Shown here piece after piece: positions 16,555 to 27,000 of a DNA stretch of 64,000 bases. Source of the DNA: Trinickia sp. Y13 (lineage in GTDB: Bacteria; Pseudomonadota; Gammaproteobacteria; Burkholderiales; Burkholderiaceae). Both the position numbers and the translations under genes were made by a program. The number at the start of each line of letters is the position of its first letter. Within the stretch, counting starts at the first letter, position 1. The DNA lies in contig NZ_JAKWFK010000004.1 in assembly GCF_029522115.1 (NCBI RefSeq), positions 62,001 to 126,000 of the forward strand. Direction: 5' to 3'. Below the pieces are notes generated by a model. The model saw only the letters and a program-made list of their open reading frames with translations, made no database searches and was not told where the DNA came from.

Positions 16555-16697
16555 GCTGCACACAACGAAGCGTTTCGTATTCGGAATCGAGCGATGTACG
16601 GCCCAAATGGACATGGAGCCCGGGCTCAGCACCTCGGGCCGCTCATTTCCCTTCTTATTGGCGCGCTACACTATCACGCCCGGCTACCGACGCATCC

Positions 16698-17990
16698 ATG
16701 TTTTCCTCGCTCAACCATCCGCTCAGAGAATCGCTCTCGCAGGAACTGCACGCCCGCCCCTTCCTTCGGATCGATGGCCCCGCGTCAGTCAGCCATCTCG
16801 CCGTCTATTCGGAGCGCGACGAAGACATCCACGGCCGCCTGCTGGCGACGTTGACGGCCGCAATGAGCTTGCCGTCTCCCTTGCCGCAGCACAACCACTA
16901 CACGGCGAAACGAGACGATTGGCAAATCAAGTGGGAGAAGCACACCGAGTTCTCGACGTTTACCTTCGTCCGCACCGGCGTTCAGGATCGCTTGTTCAGC
17001 GGCGCGGCCATGAACGATCTCCCCGCTTCCTGGCTCGCGCTCTTGAAAGAATGCGTCCTCGTCGCCGTGCATGCAGAACTGCGCTGCGGCGACGAAGCGG
17101 AACTTGCGCGCACGCGTGTTCGCGAGCTATTGCCCGGGCCGGTGCTGGTCGGAAGCCAAGTGCTCTCGGGCGGCGAAGTCTATTGCGATTGGCTCGTGCA
17201 TGACGATCACTTCTCGCGCTTTCTCGTGCTCGACTTGGGGTTTCGGGAGGCGCAGGCGGGCCGCTTGATTCAGCGCCTATTCGAAATCGAGACCTACCGG
17301 ATGATGGCGCTGCTCGCCCTGCCCGACGCTCGCCGACACAGCCAATTTCTCGGCAAGCTCGATGGTTCTCTCTCGGCATTGATGCGGCGAATGGAAGTGC
17401 CGGGGCGCGATCATGACGATGCCTATCTGCTGCGCGAATTGACACGGCTTGCAGGACAAGTTCAAGCGCATGCCGGCCTCGAAACACGGTTCAGCGCATC
17501 CGCGGCGTACGAAAAGCTCGTGCTTGCCCGCATCGCCGAGCTTCGCGAAGAACGAATCGAGGGTTTCCCGACCACAGCGGAATTCATGCACCGCCGGCTC
17601 TTGCCTGCGATGCAGACTTGCGGCTCGGTTTGGGCCCGCCATCAGCAGTCGGCGACGCGCGTTGCCCGAGCCGTCGATCTGTTGCGAACGAGGGTCAACT
17701 TGGCGCAGGAAGAACACACCACCGCGCTGCTCGAAGGCATGAACCGCACGGCGCGCACGCAGTTGCGGATGCAACACGCGGTTGAAGGGCTTTCGGTGGC
17801 CGCGATTTCCTATTATGTGCTCAATCTGTCAGGGGCCGCGCTGCGCGCGCTCCATGCCGTTCATCTGCCGTTGGACCCGGAAATCCTGGAAGGCCTGCTG
17901 ATTGCGCCGGTCGTGGTGGCCGTGGTCATTTTCACGGGACGAATTCGGCGGCTTGGACATGAGGATGAGCGCCGCACCGAGCGAACCTAG
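16698..17990 (+). CDS. DUF3422 membrane-anchored protein
   Basis: 430 residues, starting MFSSLNHPLRESLSQELHARPF, which is the characteristic opening of DUF3422 proteins. A long soluble helical domain is followed by two C-terminal hydrophobic segments (about residues 365-385 and 400-420), so it is likely an inner-membrane protein with a large cytoplasmic part. The frame is open far upstream only because it is antisense to the ETF-QO gene; the real start is the ATG at 16698. Family function is unknown. It often occurs in Burkholderiales; its place between the ETF-QO and ETF genes may be incidental. Confidence 0.85.
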   Translation: MFSSLNHPLRESLSQELHARPFLRIDGPASVSHLAVYSERDEDIHGRLLATLTAAMSLPSPLPQHNHYTAKRDDWQIKWEKHTEFSTFTFVRTGVQDRLFSGAAMNDLPASWLALLKECVLVAVHAELRCGDEAELARTRVRELLPGPVLVGSQVLSGGEVYCDWLVHDDHFSRFLVLDLGFREAQAGRLIQRLFEIETYRMMALLALPDARRHSQFLGKLDGSLSALMRRMEVPGRDHDDAYLLRELTRLAGQVQAHAGLETRFSASAAYEKLVLARIAELREERIEGFPTTAEFMHRRLLPAMQTCGSVWARHQQSATRVARAVDLLRTRVNLAQEEHTTALLEGMNRTARTQLRMQHAVEGLSVAAISYYVLNLSGAALRALHAVHLPLDPEILEGLLIAPVVVAVVIFTGRIRRLGHEDERRTERT

Positions 17991-18024
17991 CACCCGTAAG
18001 GGGGGAAGTTCGCTTTTGCTAAAG

Positions 18025-18039
18025 ATCGATTCCCCTTAT
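18025..18039. promoter_or_regulatory. LysR-type half-conserved box before the flavoprotein operon
   Basis: ATCGATTCCCCTTAT has the perfect right arm CTTAT and T-N11-A spacing but a degraded left arm. It lies 68 bp before the flavoprotein start codon. Confidence 0.35.
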
Positions 18040-18106
18040 ATTTCCGCCGCTCTCGTTTCGCCGCCTCACACTGAGTCCATACCTTGCTGACAAAGGGAAT
18101 GGAACT

Positions 18107-19294
18107 GTGAACACATATGACGTTGTTGTGATCGGCGCGGGGGTCATCGGCAGTTCGGTGGCTTTCCAATTGTCCAAACTGGGCGCCAAGAATGTGCTGG
18201 TCCTCGACCGCGCAACGATCGGGGCCGGAACGACCTCGCAATCCTCGGGCATCTTGCGGACCCATTACTCGGTCAAAGAAAACGTCGAACTCGCCAGGAA
18301 ATCGTGGGACGTGTTCAACGATTTTGCGGCCTATCTGGGCGACGAAGAAGCCTCCTGCGGCCTCGTGAAATGCGGCTACATGATCGTAGCGGGCGAAGGC
18401 GACAAGCTCGAACCGCTGCGCGCTTCGCTTGCCCAACAGAAGGAGCAAGGCGTTCCCCTCGAATTGCTCGACGCGAAGCAAGCGCACGCGCTGCTGCCGA
18501 TTGCGCAGTTCGACGACGCGGCGCTGATCGGCTATGAGCCCGAGGCGGGCTTTGCCGATGCCTATCTGGTTGCGACGAGCTTCGCGCGCGCCGCCCGCCG
18601 CGGCGGTGTGACGATTCGGGAAAACGCAACCGTCAACAAGATCTTGTTCGAGAACAACAAGGTCGTCGGCGTATCGACCAGCCTCGGTGATTTCGCCACG
18701 TCGATGGTCATCAGCGCGCAAAATATCTGGACACCCGAACTGGCGGGCTGGACGGGGCGTAACCTGCCGATCATGCCGGAGCGCCACGCCGTGCTCGCGC
18801 TCGAATGCGACGCGGCGAAGTACACGTTCTCGATGCCCGTGTTCAAAGATCTCGCGTCGCAGGGCATGCTCTATTACCGCAGCTACGGCGGCAACCAGAT
18901 GCTCGTCAGCGAAGGCGTGGTCGGCGAAAAACTCAACGCGGCCGACACCGATCAAGGCGACATTCCGATGGACTACGTGGTTGAAGTGGGCGCGCAGGTT
19001 GCCGAACGCTTCCCGGCCTATGAGACGGCAGGCATCGCTTCATCGTGGACCGGCGTCTATGACGTCACGCCAGACTGGAATCCCGTGCTCGGCAAGCTTC
19101 CCGGCATCGAAGGACTGGTGGTGGGCTACGGCTTCTCCGGCCACGGGTTCAAGCTTTCGCCCACGGTTGGCCGAGTGCTCGCCCAGGAAGCGCTGGGGTT
19201 GCAGACCGACGTATCGCTCAAGCCGTACTCGATCGAGCGCTTCACCACCGGTGAACTGTTGACGGGCAAGTACGGCCTGGGTGCGGTGTCCTGA
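18107..19294 (+). CDS. FAD-dependent N-methyl amino acid dehydrogenase (SoxB/DMGDH-like)
   Basis: 395 residues of the DAO/sarcosine-oxidase-beta fold: N-terminal VVVIGAGVIGSSVAFQL dinucleotide motif, TTSQSSGILRTHYS segment, and C-terminal GLVVGYGFSGHGFKLSPTVG. Such flavoproteins oxidise N-methyl or secondary amines, releasing formaldehyde on N-demethylation. It starts with GTG at 18107 and is followed after 10 bp by hutD-like, then etfB and etfA, so electrons probably go to ETF rather than oxygen. Candidate substrates are N-methylproline (from stachydrine) or dimethylglycine/sarcosine (from glycine betaine); the sequence alone does not decide. Confidence 0.8.
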   Translation: MNTYDVVVIGAGVIGSSVAFQLSKLGAKNVLVLDRATIGAGTTSQSSGILRTHYSVKENVELARKSWDVFNDFAAYLGDEEASCGLVKCGYMIVAGEGDKLEPLRASLAQQKEQGVPLELLDAKQAHALLPIAQFDDAALIGYEPEAGFADAYLVATSFARAARRGGVTIRENATVNKILFENNKVVGVSTSLGDFATSMVISAQNIWTPELAGWTGRNLPIMPERHAVLALECDAAKYTFSMPVFKDLASQGMLYYRSYGGNQMLVSEGVVGEKLNAADTDQGDIPMDYVVEVGAQVAERFPAYETAGIASSWTGVYDVTPDWNPVLGKLPGIEGLVVGYGFSGHGFKLSPTVGRVLAQEALGLQTDVSLKPYSIERFTTGELLTGKYGLGAVS

Positions 19295-19304
19295 GGCCTG
19301 AGCG

Positions 19305-19910
19305 ATGTCCGCCATCGAGATTCGTTCGCTCTCGTCGGTGCCGGTCGAACCGTGGCGAAACGGCGGCGGCGTCACGCAAACCCTCGCGGCCAGCGGCAAC
19401 GCGTGGCGGGTCAGTGTGGCGCAGGTCGAGCGCGACGGTCCGTATTCCCGGTTCGACGGCGTCGCGCGCATTTCGTTTGTGCTGGGCGGAAACGGCGTAA
19501 TGCTCGTCGACGGCGCATCGATCGTCAGGCTGCTGCCGTTCACGGCAGTCGAGTATGACGGTGGTGCGGCATGGAACGCCAGCCTCGTCGATGGCCCTGT
19601 CACGGCACTGAACGTCATGACCGAGACGGGCCGCTGCCGAGCGAAGGTCGCCGCCGTCGTCGACACCCTCTCCGTATCGCCCGGATGCACGGCAATCGTG
19701 ATTGCACTCGATAGTGAATGCAGCTATCGCGGCGCGTGGGACACGAAAGCATTCGGCACGCTCGCGCCCGGGCAATTCATGGTTGCGTGCGAAGTCGATC
19801 GGGCGCTTCTCCTAGCGCCGGCCACGTATGCGCCGGCCGCACGGCAATGGGCTCGCCCGCCCGTGCTTGTCACCATTGAGCCGGCCACCGCGCCCGGCGC
19901 TATCGATTGA
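19305..19910 (+). CDS. HutD/Ves family cupin-like protein
   Basis: 201 residues. Visible HutD/Ves marks: PWRNGGGVTQTLA near residue 17, WRVSVAQVERDGPYSRFDGVAR, and VDGPVTALNVMT. HutD is a bicupin protein linked in pseudomonads to histidine-utilisation operons and suggested to restrain flux; it has no established enzyme activity. No hut genes lie here; instead it sits inside a flavoprotein-ETF operon, 10 bp after the dehydrogenase and 18 bp before etfB. Two FGase-like genes occur elsewhere in the island, an echo of hut gene content. Confidence 0.85.
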   Translation: MSAIEIRSLSSVPVEPWRNGGGVTQTLAASGNAWRVSVAQVERDGPYSRFDGVARISFVLGGNGVMLVDGASIVRLLPFTAVEYDGGAAWNASLVDGPVTALNVMTETGRCRAKVAAVVDTLSVSPGCTAIVIALDSECSYRGAWDTKAFGTLAPGQFMVACEVDRALLLAPATYAPAARQWARPPVLVTIEPATAPGAID

Positions 19911-19928
19911 AACTCTGAGGACCACGTA

Positions 19929-20678
19929 ATGAAGGTGCTTACGGCAGTCAAACGCGTTGTCGATTACAACGTCAAGGTTCGCGTCAAAGCCGATCGCAGC
20001 GGCGTCGACATCGGCAACGTCAAGATGTCGATGAATCCGTTCGACGAAATTGCCACCGAGGCGGCCACCCGGTTGAAAGAAGCGGGCGTGGCCACGGAAG
20101 TCGTGGCCGTTTCCTGCGGCGTCGCGCAAAGTCATGAAACGCTGCGCACGGCGCTTGCAATCGGCGCGGACCGCGCCGTGCTCGTGGAGACCGATGTCGA
20201 ATTGCAACCGCTAGCCGTGGCGAAACTGCTCAAAGCCATCGTCGAACGCGAACAGCCGCAACTCATCATCCTCGGCAAGCAAGCGATCGACGACGACGCC
20301 GGACAAACCGGCCAATTGCTCGCCGCGCTGCTCGACTGGCCGCAAGCCACGTTCGCGAGTCACATCGACATCGACGGCGGCACGGCCACGATCACGCGCG
20401 AAGTCGACGGCGGCATGGAAGTGGTGTCCCTGCGCCTACCGGCTATCGTCACGACCGATCTTCGCTTGAACGAACCGCGTTACGTGACGCTGCCCAACAT
20501 CATGAAGGCGAAAAAGAAGCGGCTCGATGTCGTCAAGCCGGCCGACCTCGGCGTCGATCCGTCGCCCCGGCTGAAAACCTTGAAGGTCGTCGAGCCGCCG
20601 GTTCGCAAGGCCGGCGTGATGGTCCCGAACGTCGCGACGCTCGTCGAGAAACTCAAAACTGAAGCCAAGGTGCTCTAA
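19929..20678 (+). CDS. etfB: Electron transfer flavoprotein beta subunit
   Basis: 249 residues of the ETF beta family: N-terminal [22 protein letters not shown], the [18 protein letters not shown] block, an AMP-site region [14 protein letters not shown], and C-terminal [19 protein letters not shown]. Cytosolic partner of EtfA that receives electrons from the flavoprotein dehydrogenase. Its stop shares one base with the etfA start (TAATG). Confidence 0.95.
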   Translation: MKVLTAVKRVVDYNVKVRVKADRSGVDIGNVKMSMNPFDEIATEAATRLKEAGVATEVVAVSCGVAQSHETLRTALAIGADRAVLVETDVELQPLAVAKLLKAIVEREQPQLIILGKQAIDDDAGQTGQLLAALLDWPQATFASHIDIDGGTATITREVDGGMEVVSLRLPAIVTTDLRLNEPRYVTLPNIMKAKKKRLDVVKPADLGVDPSPRLKTLKVVEPPVRKAGVMVPNVATLVEKLKTEAKVL

Positions 20679-21607
20679 TGGTTAGCCTCGTTATTGCTGA
20701 ACACGACAATGTCCAACTGAAAAGCGCGACACTTCACGCTGTTTCCGCAGCGCGAAGGGTGGCGGGCGGCGTGCATGTGCTGGTCGCCGGCAGCGGTGCC
20801 CGTACGGTAGCCGATGCGGCGAAAAGCATCGAAGGCGTAGAGAAGGTGTTGCTCGTCGACGCACCGCATTTAAAAGATGGCCTCGCGGAGAACTTGGCCG
20901 CTCAGGTGCTCGCGCTCGCACAAGATTATTCGCACGTATTCTTTCCAGCTACCGCTGCGGGCAAGAACACCGCCCCGCGCGTCGCGGCCAAGCTCGACGC
21001 GGCGCAAATCTCGGATGTCATCGCCATCGATGCGCCCGATACGTTCCAACGTCCGATCTACGCCGGCAACGCCATCGCCACGGTGCAGTCGCCCGATCCC
21101 ATCAAAGTCGCCACGATCCGAACCACCGCATTCGAAGCGGCGCGAACCGAAGGCGGTCATGCCGAGCTTTGCGAAGTGGCGGCCGTTGCCGATACGGGCC
21201 TATCGACGTTCGTGCGTCGTGAAATCGCCGCAAACGACCGCCCCGATTTGACTTCCGCACGTGTGGTCGTATCCGGTGGCCGCGGTATCGGCAGCGCCGA
21301 CAATTTCGTACTGCTCGATCCACTCGCCGAGAAGCTCGGCGCCGCGATCGGCGCATCGCGCGCAGCCGTCGATTCGGGCTATGCGCCGAACGATCTGCAG
21401 GTTGGTCAGACCGGCAAGATCGTTGCGCCCGAACTCTATATCGCCGTGGGTATTTCGGGCGCGATCCAGCATCTGGCCGGCATGAAGGATTCGAAGATCA
21501 TCGTCGCCATCAACAAGGACGCAGAAGCGCCCATTTTTGGCATCGCGGATTACGGCCTCGTTGCCGATCTGTTCGAGGCCGTGCCCGAGCTCGCCAGGTC
21601 CCTTTGA
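20678..21607 (+). CDS. etfA: Electron transfer flavoprotein alpha subunit
   Basis: 309 residues. The C-terminal FAD domain is intact: [20 protein letters not shown], then [28 protein letters not shown] and [18 protein letters not shown]. Forms the ETF heterodimer with EtfB and delivers electrons to the ETF-quinone oxidoreductase encoded at 14.7-16.4 kb. Last gene of the dehydrogenase-hutD-etfBA unit. Confidence 0.95.
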   Translation: MVSLVIAEHDNVQLKSATLHAVSAARRVAGGVHVLVAGSGARTVADAAKSIEGVEKVLLVDAPHLKDGLAENLAAQVLALAQDYSHVFFPATAAGKNTAPRVAAKLDAAQISDVIAIDAPDTFQRPIYAGNAIATVQSPDPIKVATIRTTAFEAARTEGGHAELCEVAAVADTGLSTFVRREIAANDRPDLTSARVVVSGGRGIGSADNFVLLDPLAEKLGAAIGASRAAVDSGYAPNDLQVGQTGKIVAPELYIAVGISGAIQHLAGMKDSKIIVAINKDAEAPIFGIADYGLVADLFEAVPELARSL

Positions 21608-21612
21608 TCGAT

Positions 21613-21633
21613 ACGCGGGCGCAACGCCCGCGT
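21613..21633. terminator. Perfect 9-bp inverted repeat between convergent genes
   Basis: ACGCGGGCG-CAA-CGCCCGCGT forms a perfect 9-bp stem with a 3-base loop just after etfA and 60 bp before the convergent FGase stop. There is no following T run on either strand, so termination is likely but not certain. Confidence 0.5.
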
Positions 21634-21694
21634 TCAAGAGCCGCAATAGGAGCGTTATCGCGCTAATGCAAACGGCCGCCGGTTCTTTCTCCGC

Positions 21695-22507
21695 TCAGCC
21701 GGCCGGCGAGCGCACTACCCGAAGCGCGGCCGACACCATCTTCGCCACGACCGGTTTGATTTGGTCTGCGAGATCGGGCCGGTAATCGAACGGCGCCGTT
21801 TCGTTCATGTACGTCGACTGGCACATTTCGAGTTGCACCGCGTGTACGCCTTGGTCGGGCTGGCCATAGGCGCGCGTGATATATCCGCCTTTGAATCGTC
21901 CGTTCGCTACCCAGGTGAACCGCTCATCGCTCAGCGTCGACGTAATCGCGTCGAGCACCCGCGCGTCGCAGCTTCCGCCGCCATTCGTGCCGAGGTTCAG
22001 ATCGGGCAACTTGCCTTCGAAGAGCCTGGGCAGCACGCTCGCAATCGAATGCGCTTCCCACAGCAGTACCTGGCCGAATTCGGCTTTCAATCGATCCAGT
22101 TCCAGTCGCAGCTTCGCATGGTATGGGCGCCAATACGCGTTCAAGCGATGTGCGATCTCGGGCGAATCAGGCGCACCTGCCTGTAGATAGAGCGGCTCGC
22201 CACGAAACGTTTCGGTAGGGCAAAGCCCCGTCGTCGTCTGGCCCGGATAGAGGCTTTCGCCCGTCGAGGGCCGATTCAAGTCGATCACATAACGCGAGAA
22301 GCGCGCGCCGAGCACCGAGGCGCCCATGGCAGTTGCAAAATCGTACAGTCGATCGAGATGCCAGTCCGTATCGGCGACCAAGCCGGCGACGTCAGTCATC
22401 TGCGCGCGCACCTTCGCGGGAATCTCCGTTCCTAAATGAGGAATAGAAATCAGCAGCGGAACATAGCCCTGCCGAAAGTGAAAATCGGTATCGCTCGACA
22501 TCAACAT
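21695..22507 (-). CDS. N-formylglutamate amidohydrolase family protein, copy 1
   Basis: 270 residues. FGase family marks: LLISIPHLGTEIP near the N-terminus, DTDWHLDRLY, VIDLNRPSTGESLYPGQTTTGLCP, LLWEAHSI, and a late KGGYITRAYG...HAVQLEMCQSTYMNE segment that carries metal/substrate residues. Family members hydrolyse N-formyl-L-glutamate to glutamate and formate. No histidine pathway is present, so another N-acyl substrate is possible. Start at 22507 has AGGGAG at good spacing. Divergent from the MFS gene over a region holding two LysR-type boxes. Confidence 0.85.
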   Translation of the reverse strand: MLMSSDTDFHFRQGYVPLLISIPHLGTEIPAKVRAQMTDVAGLVADTDWHLDRLYDFATAMGASVLGARFSRYVIDLNRPSTGESLYPGQTTTGLCPTETFRGEPLYLQAGAPDSPEIAHRLNAYWRPYHAKLRLELDRLKAEFGQVLLWEAHSIASVLPRLFEGKLPDLNLGTNGGGSCDARVLDAITSTLSDERFTWVANGRFKGGYITRAYGQPDQGVHAVQLEMCQSTYMNETAPFDYRPDLADQIKPVVAKMVSAALRVVRSPAG

Positions 22508-22584
22508 GCACTCTCCCTGGATTTCCTTTTCGGAAACCGTCGATAAGAGAACCATACGGAGACAAACGCAAGATCGAACCCACC

Positions 22585-22621
22585 ATCATCGGCACTTAAC
22601 GTCTCTATAAGGCGCGCTTAT
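22585..22621. promoter_or_regulatory. Tandem LysR-type boxes, 22 bp apart
   Basis: Box 1 at 22585-22599 (ATCATCGGCACTTAA) and box 2 at 22607-22621 (ATAAGGCGCGCTTAT, a perfect inverted repeat ATAAG-N5-CTTAT). Both have T-N11-A spacing; starts are exactly 22 bp apart, two helical turns. They lie in the 218-bp gap between FGase copy 1 and the MFS gene. Confidence 0.6.
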
Positions 22622-22725
22622 CTAAGCGTTTTTGCGCCTGCCCACCGGAGAATCTGTTTATCATTGAACGCTTCCCGAAAAAAACTCGCCGGCGTCGCAC
22701 CGATGCCGGCGCCCAAGAAGGTGTC

Positions 22726-24048
22726 ATGTCAGAGTTCCGAGAGGAAAGCCTTTCAACGTCGGGGGACCACGAGCCAACGACTTCAGAGTGCCCGGAGCCG
22801 ACGCGCACCGGCCCACTGTCCGAGGCCAAGCTTCTCGGAAGGCGAACGCCACCTGCCGCAGCAGAAACTGCGCATCGCGTCACCCAGCCTATCGGCGGCT
22901 ATCAATCGCTTGCGGGGCTGTTGTTCGGGTACGCATTACTGATCGCGGGCAACGGTCTCTTTCAGACGCTGATTCCCCTCACGATGCTGCATGCCGGCAC
23001 CTCGACACTGATGGTCGGGCTCGTGCAATCGTGCTATTACGGCGGCTTCGTAGCGGGAGCCATATGCAACCGCCGCCTGATCGATAGGATCGGCCAGCAT
23101 CGCACTTTCGTCGCCTTCGCGGCAGCCGCGGCCATTCTCGCCTCGGCGTTCAGCCTGTTTCAGTCGCCTTGGGCCTGGGCGCCGATCCGGTTCATGACCG
23201 GTTTCGCGTTCATGGGCCTCTACACGTCGATCGAAAGCTGGCTCAACGGCACCTCGCGCAACGAGAACCGTGGGCAAATCTTCGGCATGTACGCCGCCAT
23301 CAACTATCTAGCCGTCGGCACGGGCCAGTTCATGCTGCGGCTGCACGACCCTTCGGACGGCCGTCTGTTCTCGTTGGTCGCGGCCCTATTCGCCTCTGCA
23401 GTGATACCGGTATCGCTGTTCGAGGGGTGGCCCGTTCGCGTGGCCGACGAAAGCCTCGACCGCCTGCCGCCTCATAGTTGGCGCGACAGCCTACGCGCGA
23501 TGGCGCACGCCTCGCCGCTTGCGATACCGGGCTGCATCCTGGCTGGGTTTCTCTACAGCACGTTCTATTCGATGACCCCCGTGTTTCTCGAACGAACGGG
23601 CTTCTCGACATCGGAACTCTCGACATTCATGGGCGTTGCGCTAGTCGGCGCGCTGATCCCGCAGTGGCCGATGGGAAGGCTCTCGGACCGTATCGATCGA
23701 CGCAGGCTCGTCTACGCGACGGCAATGATCTCGATGAGCCTGAGCTTGATGCTGGCCGCCATTCATCTGACTGCCTTCGTCTGGATCGGCATGCTCGCCT
23801 ATGTCGCGGTCACGTTCACGCAATACGGCCTGATCGTCTCGCACATCCACGACCGCACGCAGCCGCACCTTCGCGTCGCGGTGTCCGCCACGCTGCTGGT
23901 GTTGTTTTCGGTCGGAGGCTTGAGCGGCCCTGCGTTCGCGTCGCTGCTGATGACGGCCATCGGACCGACCGGGCTCTTTGTATTCAACGCGCTTTCGAGC
24001 GTGCTGATGGCGCTCAGCGCACGGCGAGCGTTGCGGGCGCTACCTTAG
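22726..24048 (+). CDS. MFS transporter (YcaD-like)
   Basis: 440 residues with a 65-residue polar N-terminal tail and 12 predicted membrane helices. The inter-helix loop RRLIDRIGQHRTF and the ESWLNGTSRNENRGQIFGMY segment are typical of the YcaD branch of the major facilitator family, whose substrates are mostly unknown. MGRLSDRIDRRR marks the second-half loop. Divergent from FGase copy 1 and converging on putA with only 27 bp between stops. A solute or efflux role in the island is inferred from place alone. Confidence 0.85.
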   Translation: MSEFREESLSTSGDHEPTTSECPEPTRTGPLSEAKLLGRRTPPAAAETAHRVTQPIGGYQSLAGLLFGYALLIAGNGLFQTLIPLTMLHAGTSTLMVGLVQSCYYGGFVAGAICNRRLIDRIGQHRTFVAFAAAAAILASAFSLFQSPWAWAPIRFMTGFAFMGLYTSIESWLNGTSRNENRGQIFGMYAAINYLAVGTGQFMLRLHDPSDGRLFSLVAALFASAVIPVSLFEGWPVRVADESLDRLPPHSWRDSLRAMAHASPLAIPGCILAGFLYSTFYSMTPVFLERTGFSTSELSTFMGVALVGALIPQWPMGRLSDRIDRRRLVYATAMISMSLSLMLAAIHLTAFVWIGMLAYVAVTFTQYGLIVSHIHDRTQPHLRVAVSATLLVLFSVGGLSGPAFASLLMTAIGPTGLFVFNALSSVLMALSARRALRALP

Positions 24049-24075
24049 CGTCCCGCATCCCGCCCACCGCACGCA

Positions 24076-27000
24076 TCAAAGCGCGTCTTCGCTCAACACC
24101 ATCAACTGCGTGTTGCCGCCTGCCGCACTCGCATTCACCGTGACCACACGCTCGCGCACGAGCTGCGTCCAATCGTATTGCCCGTCTTCGCCCTCTCGAA
24201 CGCACCCGACCATGCATTGGGCCGCCATCGTGCGAATCGCAGCGATCTCCTTCTTGTTACGCGACACCATCACCACGTCGGGACGGACGTTCGCGAACTC
24301 GCCGCCGATTACGCGAACCGCATCGGTCGAATCGACCACTCGGCAGGCATCCCCCAACGTACGGGCAATCGCTTCGGCGATCGACGAACGCAGCAGCACC
24401 ACTTGGTTGCCGAACGCGCATGCGTTAATCGCTTGCACAACGACCGCCGCAGCCGATAAGCCCGCACACAGGACTTGCCCACGCGGCAAAACTTCGACCG
24501 TGTTCTCCTCCCCGCTCAACGCCGGCAGCGTAATCGGCTTCAATCCATCGGCTCGCTCCAGCAGACGCTGCGTCAGCCCCGCGAGCACGGCGCGCAAATT
24601 GTCATCTGCCAGCCATTCGTCTGCACGTGCCAACAGGGTCTCGACGTTGGACCGGTTCTTGCCGCGCGTATCGTCCATTGCCTTTCGCCGGTCAACGAGT
24701 TTCCCGTCGGCCGTTTCGATCGGAAATTCGTAAAACTTCTCGCTGACCGCGCCGGGGCTCGATGCGAACGGACCCGAAGCAACGTTGAACGACGGCGCTA
24801 CGTCGCGCGTGAGGGCAAACAGCGTGAGCGGTCCGCCCCACATTGGCCCCGTCCCGCAGGCGCCCACGCCGCCGAACGGCTGCATCCCGACGAACGCGCC
24901 TTGCATTGCGCGATTGATGCAGACGCTGTTCGCTTTCGTGTTCGACAGGAGTCTGCCCGTCGCCTCGTTGATGCGCGTGTGCAATCCTTGGACGGCACAG
25001 CCCATCGCGCCGAGCTGCGCAAGTAGCGCCGCCATTTGGCCGGTTTTGAACCGCACGACGTGCAGGATAGGCCCCGTCACCGTCGCATCGAGTGATGCAA
25101 GCGAGTCCGTCTCGCCGAGCTCCACGATCGTTGGTGCGACGAAGTTGCCCTTTTCATAGACATCGGAAAGCTTGCCGCGCGTCACCGAAAATCCCTTGCG
25201 CCCCATGCGCTCGACGTAGGCCTCCATGCGCTCGCGAACCTGGCGCGTCGCAACCGGTCCGATGTCCGACGCGGCACTGAGCGGGCTGCCGGTCCTGCGT
25301 TCGCTCAACATGCCTTTGAGCATGGCGAGCACCTTGTCCGCAGTCGAATCCTGCAGACATAGCAAACGAAGCGACGATGCCGCCTGTCCCGCGCCTTTGA
25401 AGGCGGAGACGAGCGCATCGGAGATGACCTGCTCGGGCAACGCGGAGCTATCGACGATCATGGCGTTGACGCTGCCGACGGCGCTGAGGAACTTTGGCGG
25501 ATCGGCCCGCTTGGCCAGCTCGGCAGCGATCGATCGCGCCGCCTTCGCCGTTCCCGCAAACACGACTGCAACAACACGCGCATCCGTTACGAGCGTCTGG
25601 CCCACCGTCCCGCCCGCGCCGGGCACGTATTGAAGAACGCTTTCGCCCAGGCCTGCACGATGGAACGCTCGCGCCGCTTCGAACGTGATCAGCGATGCAT
25701 CGGTGGACGGTTTGGCGACTACGACATTGCCCGCTGCAAGCGACGCGGCAACCTGACCGACAAACGTCGCGAGCGGCGACGACGCAGGCGTCAAGCTGAC
25801 GACCACGCCGAGCGGCGGCGCAGCGTCCAGCCGCCCATCGGTGTGGAGCTGATAGGCATACAAGCGACACAGGTTGACTGCGGTTCGCACTTCATCGGCA
25901 GCTTCCGCCAACGTGGCCCCGCTCTCCAACGCGAGCAATGCACCGAGCCGCGCACTGGAACGCTCGATTTCATCGGCCACGCTCGCCAACATCGAAGCGC
26001 GTTCGGCCGTCGACGTCTGCGCTTGTGCCATGGCAGCCGTTTCCGCTGTAGCCAAGGCTCGAGCAACGTCACCCAAGCTGCCGTCCGTCACGGTACCGAT
26101 CGCTTCGGCCGCGTCGCCCGCACTGTAGACGACGCGCATTGCGCCCGATGCACGTCCCGCAGCGACATCGCCCGCCACGATCGTCCGCGCCGCGACGCGC
26201 TCACTGCGAATCTGCGCAACGGCGGCATCGAACGCAACCGAATCGGCGAAGCTCAATGCAGCCGCATTCGCGCGCCCCGGAAGCACGGCGCTAGGCGCCG
26301 GAATGCCCGCGTGGGGCTTACCGCCCGTGCGCGCCGCGCGCGCAACGGGATCCTCGACGAGATCGGCAATGCTGACGGTCGGATCGACGATCTGGTTGAC
26401 GAAAGACGAATTTGCGCCGTTTTCGAGCAAGCGCCGCACAAGATAGGCCAGCAGCGTCGCATGCGGGCCGACCGGCGCGTAGATTCGGCATGCACGGCCG
26501 AGTCTTTGCGGCCCGACGACTTGGTCGTAAACCGTTTCGCCCATGCCATGCAGACATTGGAATTCGTAATCCTTCCCCTGCGCGAGCGTATGCACTGCCG
26601 CGATGGTGAAGGCGTTGTGCGTCGCGAATTGCGGGAAGATCGCGTCGGGCGCGTTCAACAACACCTTCGCGCAGGCAATGTAGCTGACGTCGGAATGCAC
26701 CTTGCGCGTGAAGACGGGATAACCGGCCGCGCCCGCATCTTGGGCCAGCTTGATTTCAGTATCCCAGTACGCCCCTTTGACCAGCCGAATGTTGATTCGC
26801 CGCCCGGTCGAGCGCGCGAGCGCGATGATCCAATCGGCCACCGCGCGGCCGCGCTTCTGATAGGCCTGCAGCGAAATCCCGATACCGTTCCAGCCGCGCA
26901 GGCCAGGTTCGTGGCACAGCCGGTCGAGCATGTCGAGCGTCAACTCGAAGCGAGCCGACTCTTCTTGGTCCAAGTGAAAACCGATGCCGTAGCGCTTTGC

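Noticed and set aside
15159-16697. Upstream extension of the DUF3422 frame to 943 codons
   Set aside because: The extension is antisense to the ETF-QO gene; the family start is the ATG at 16698.
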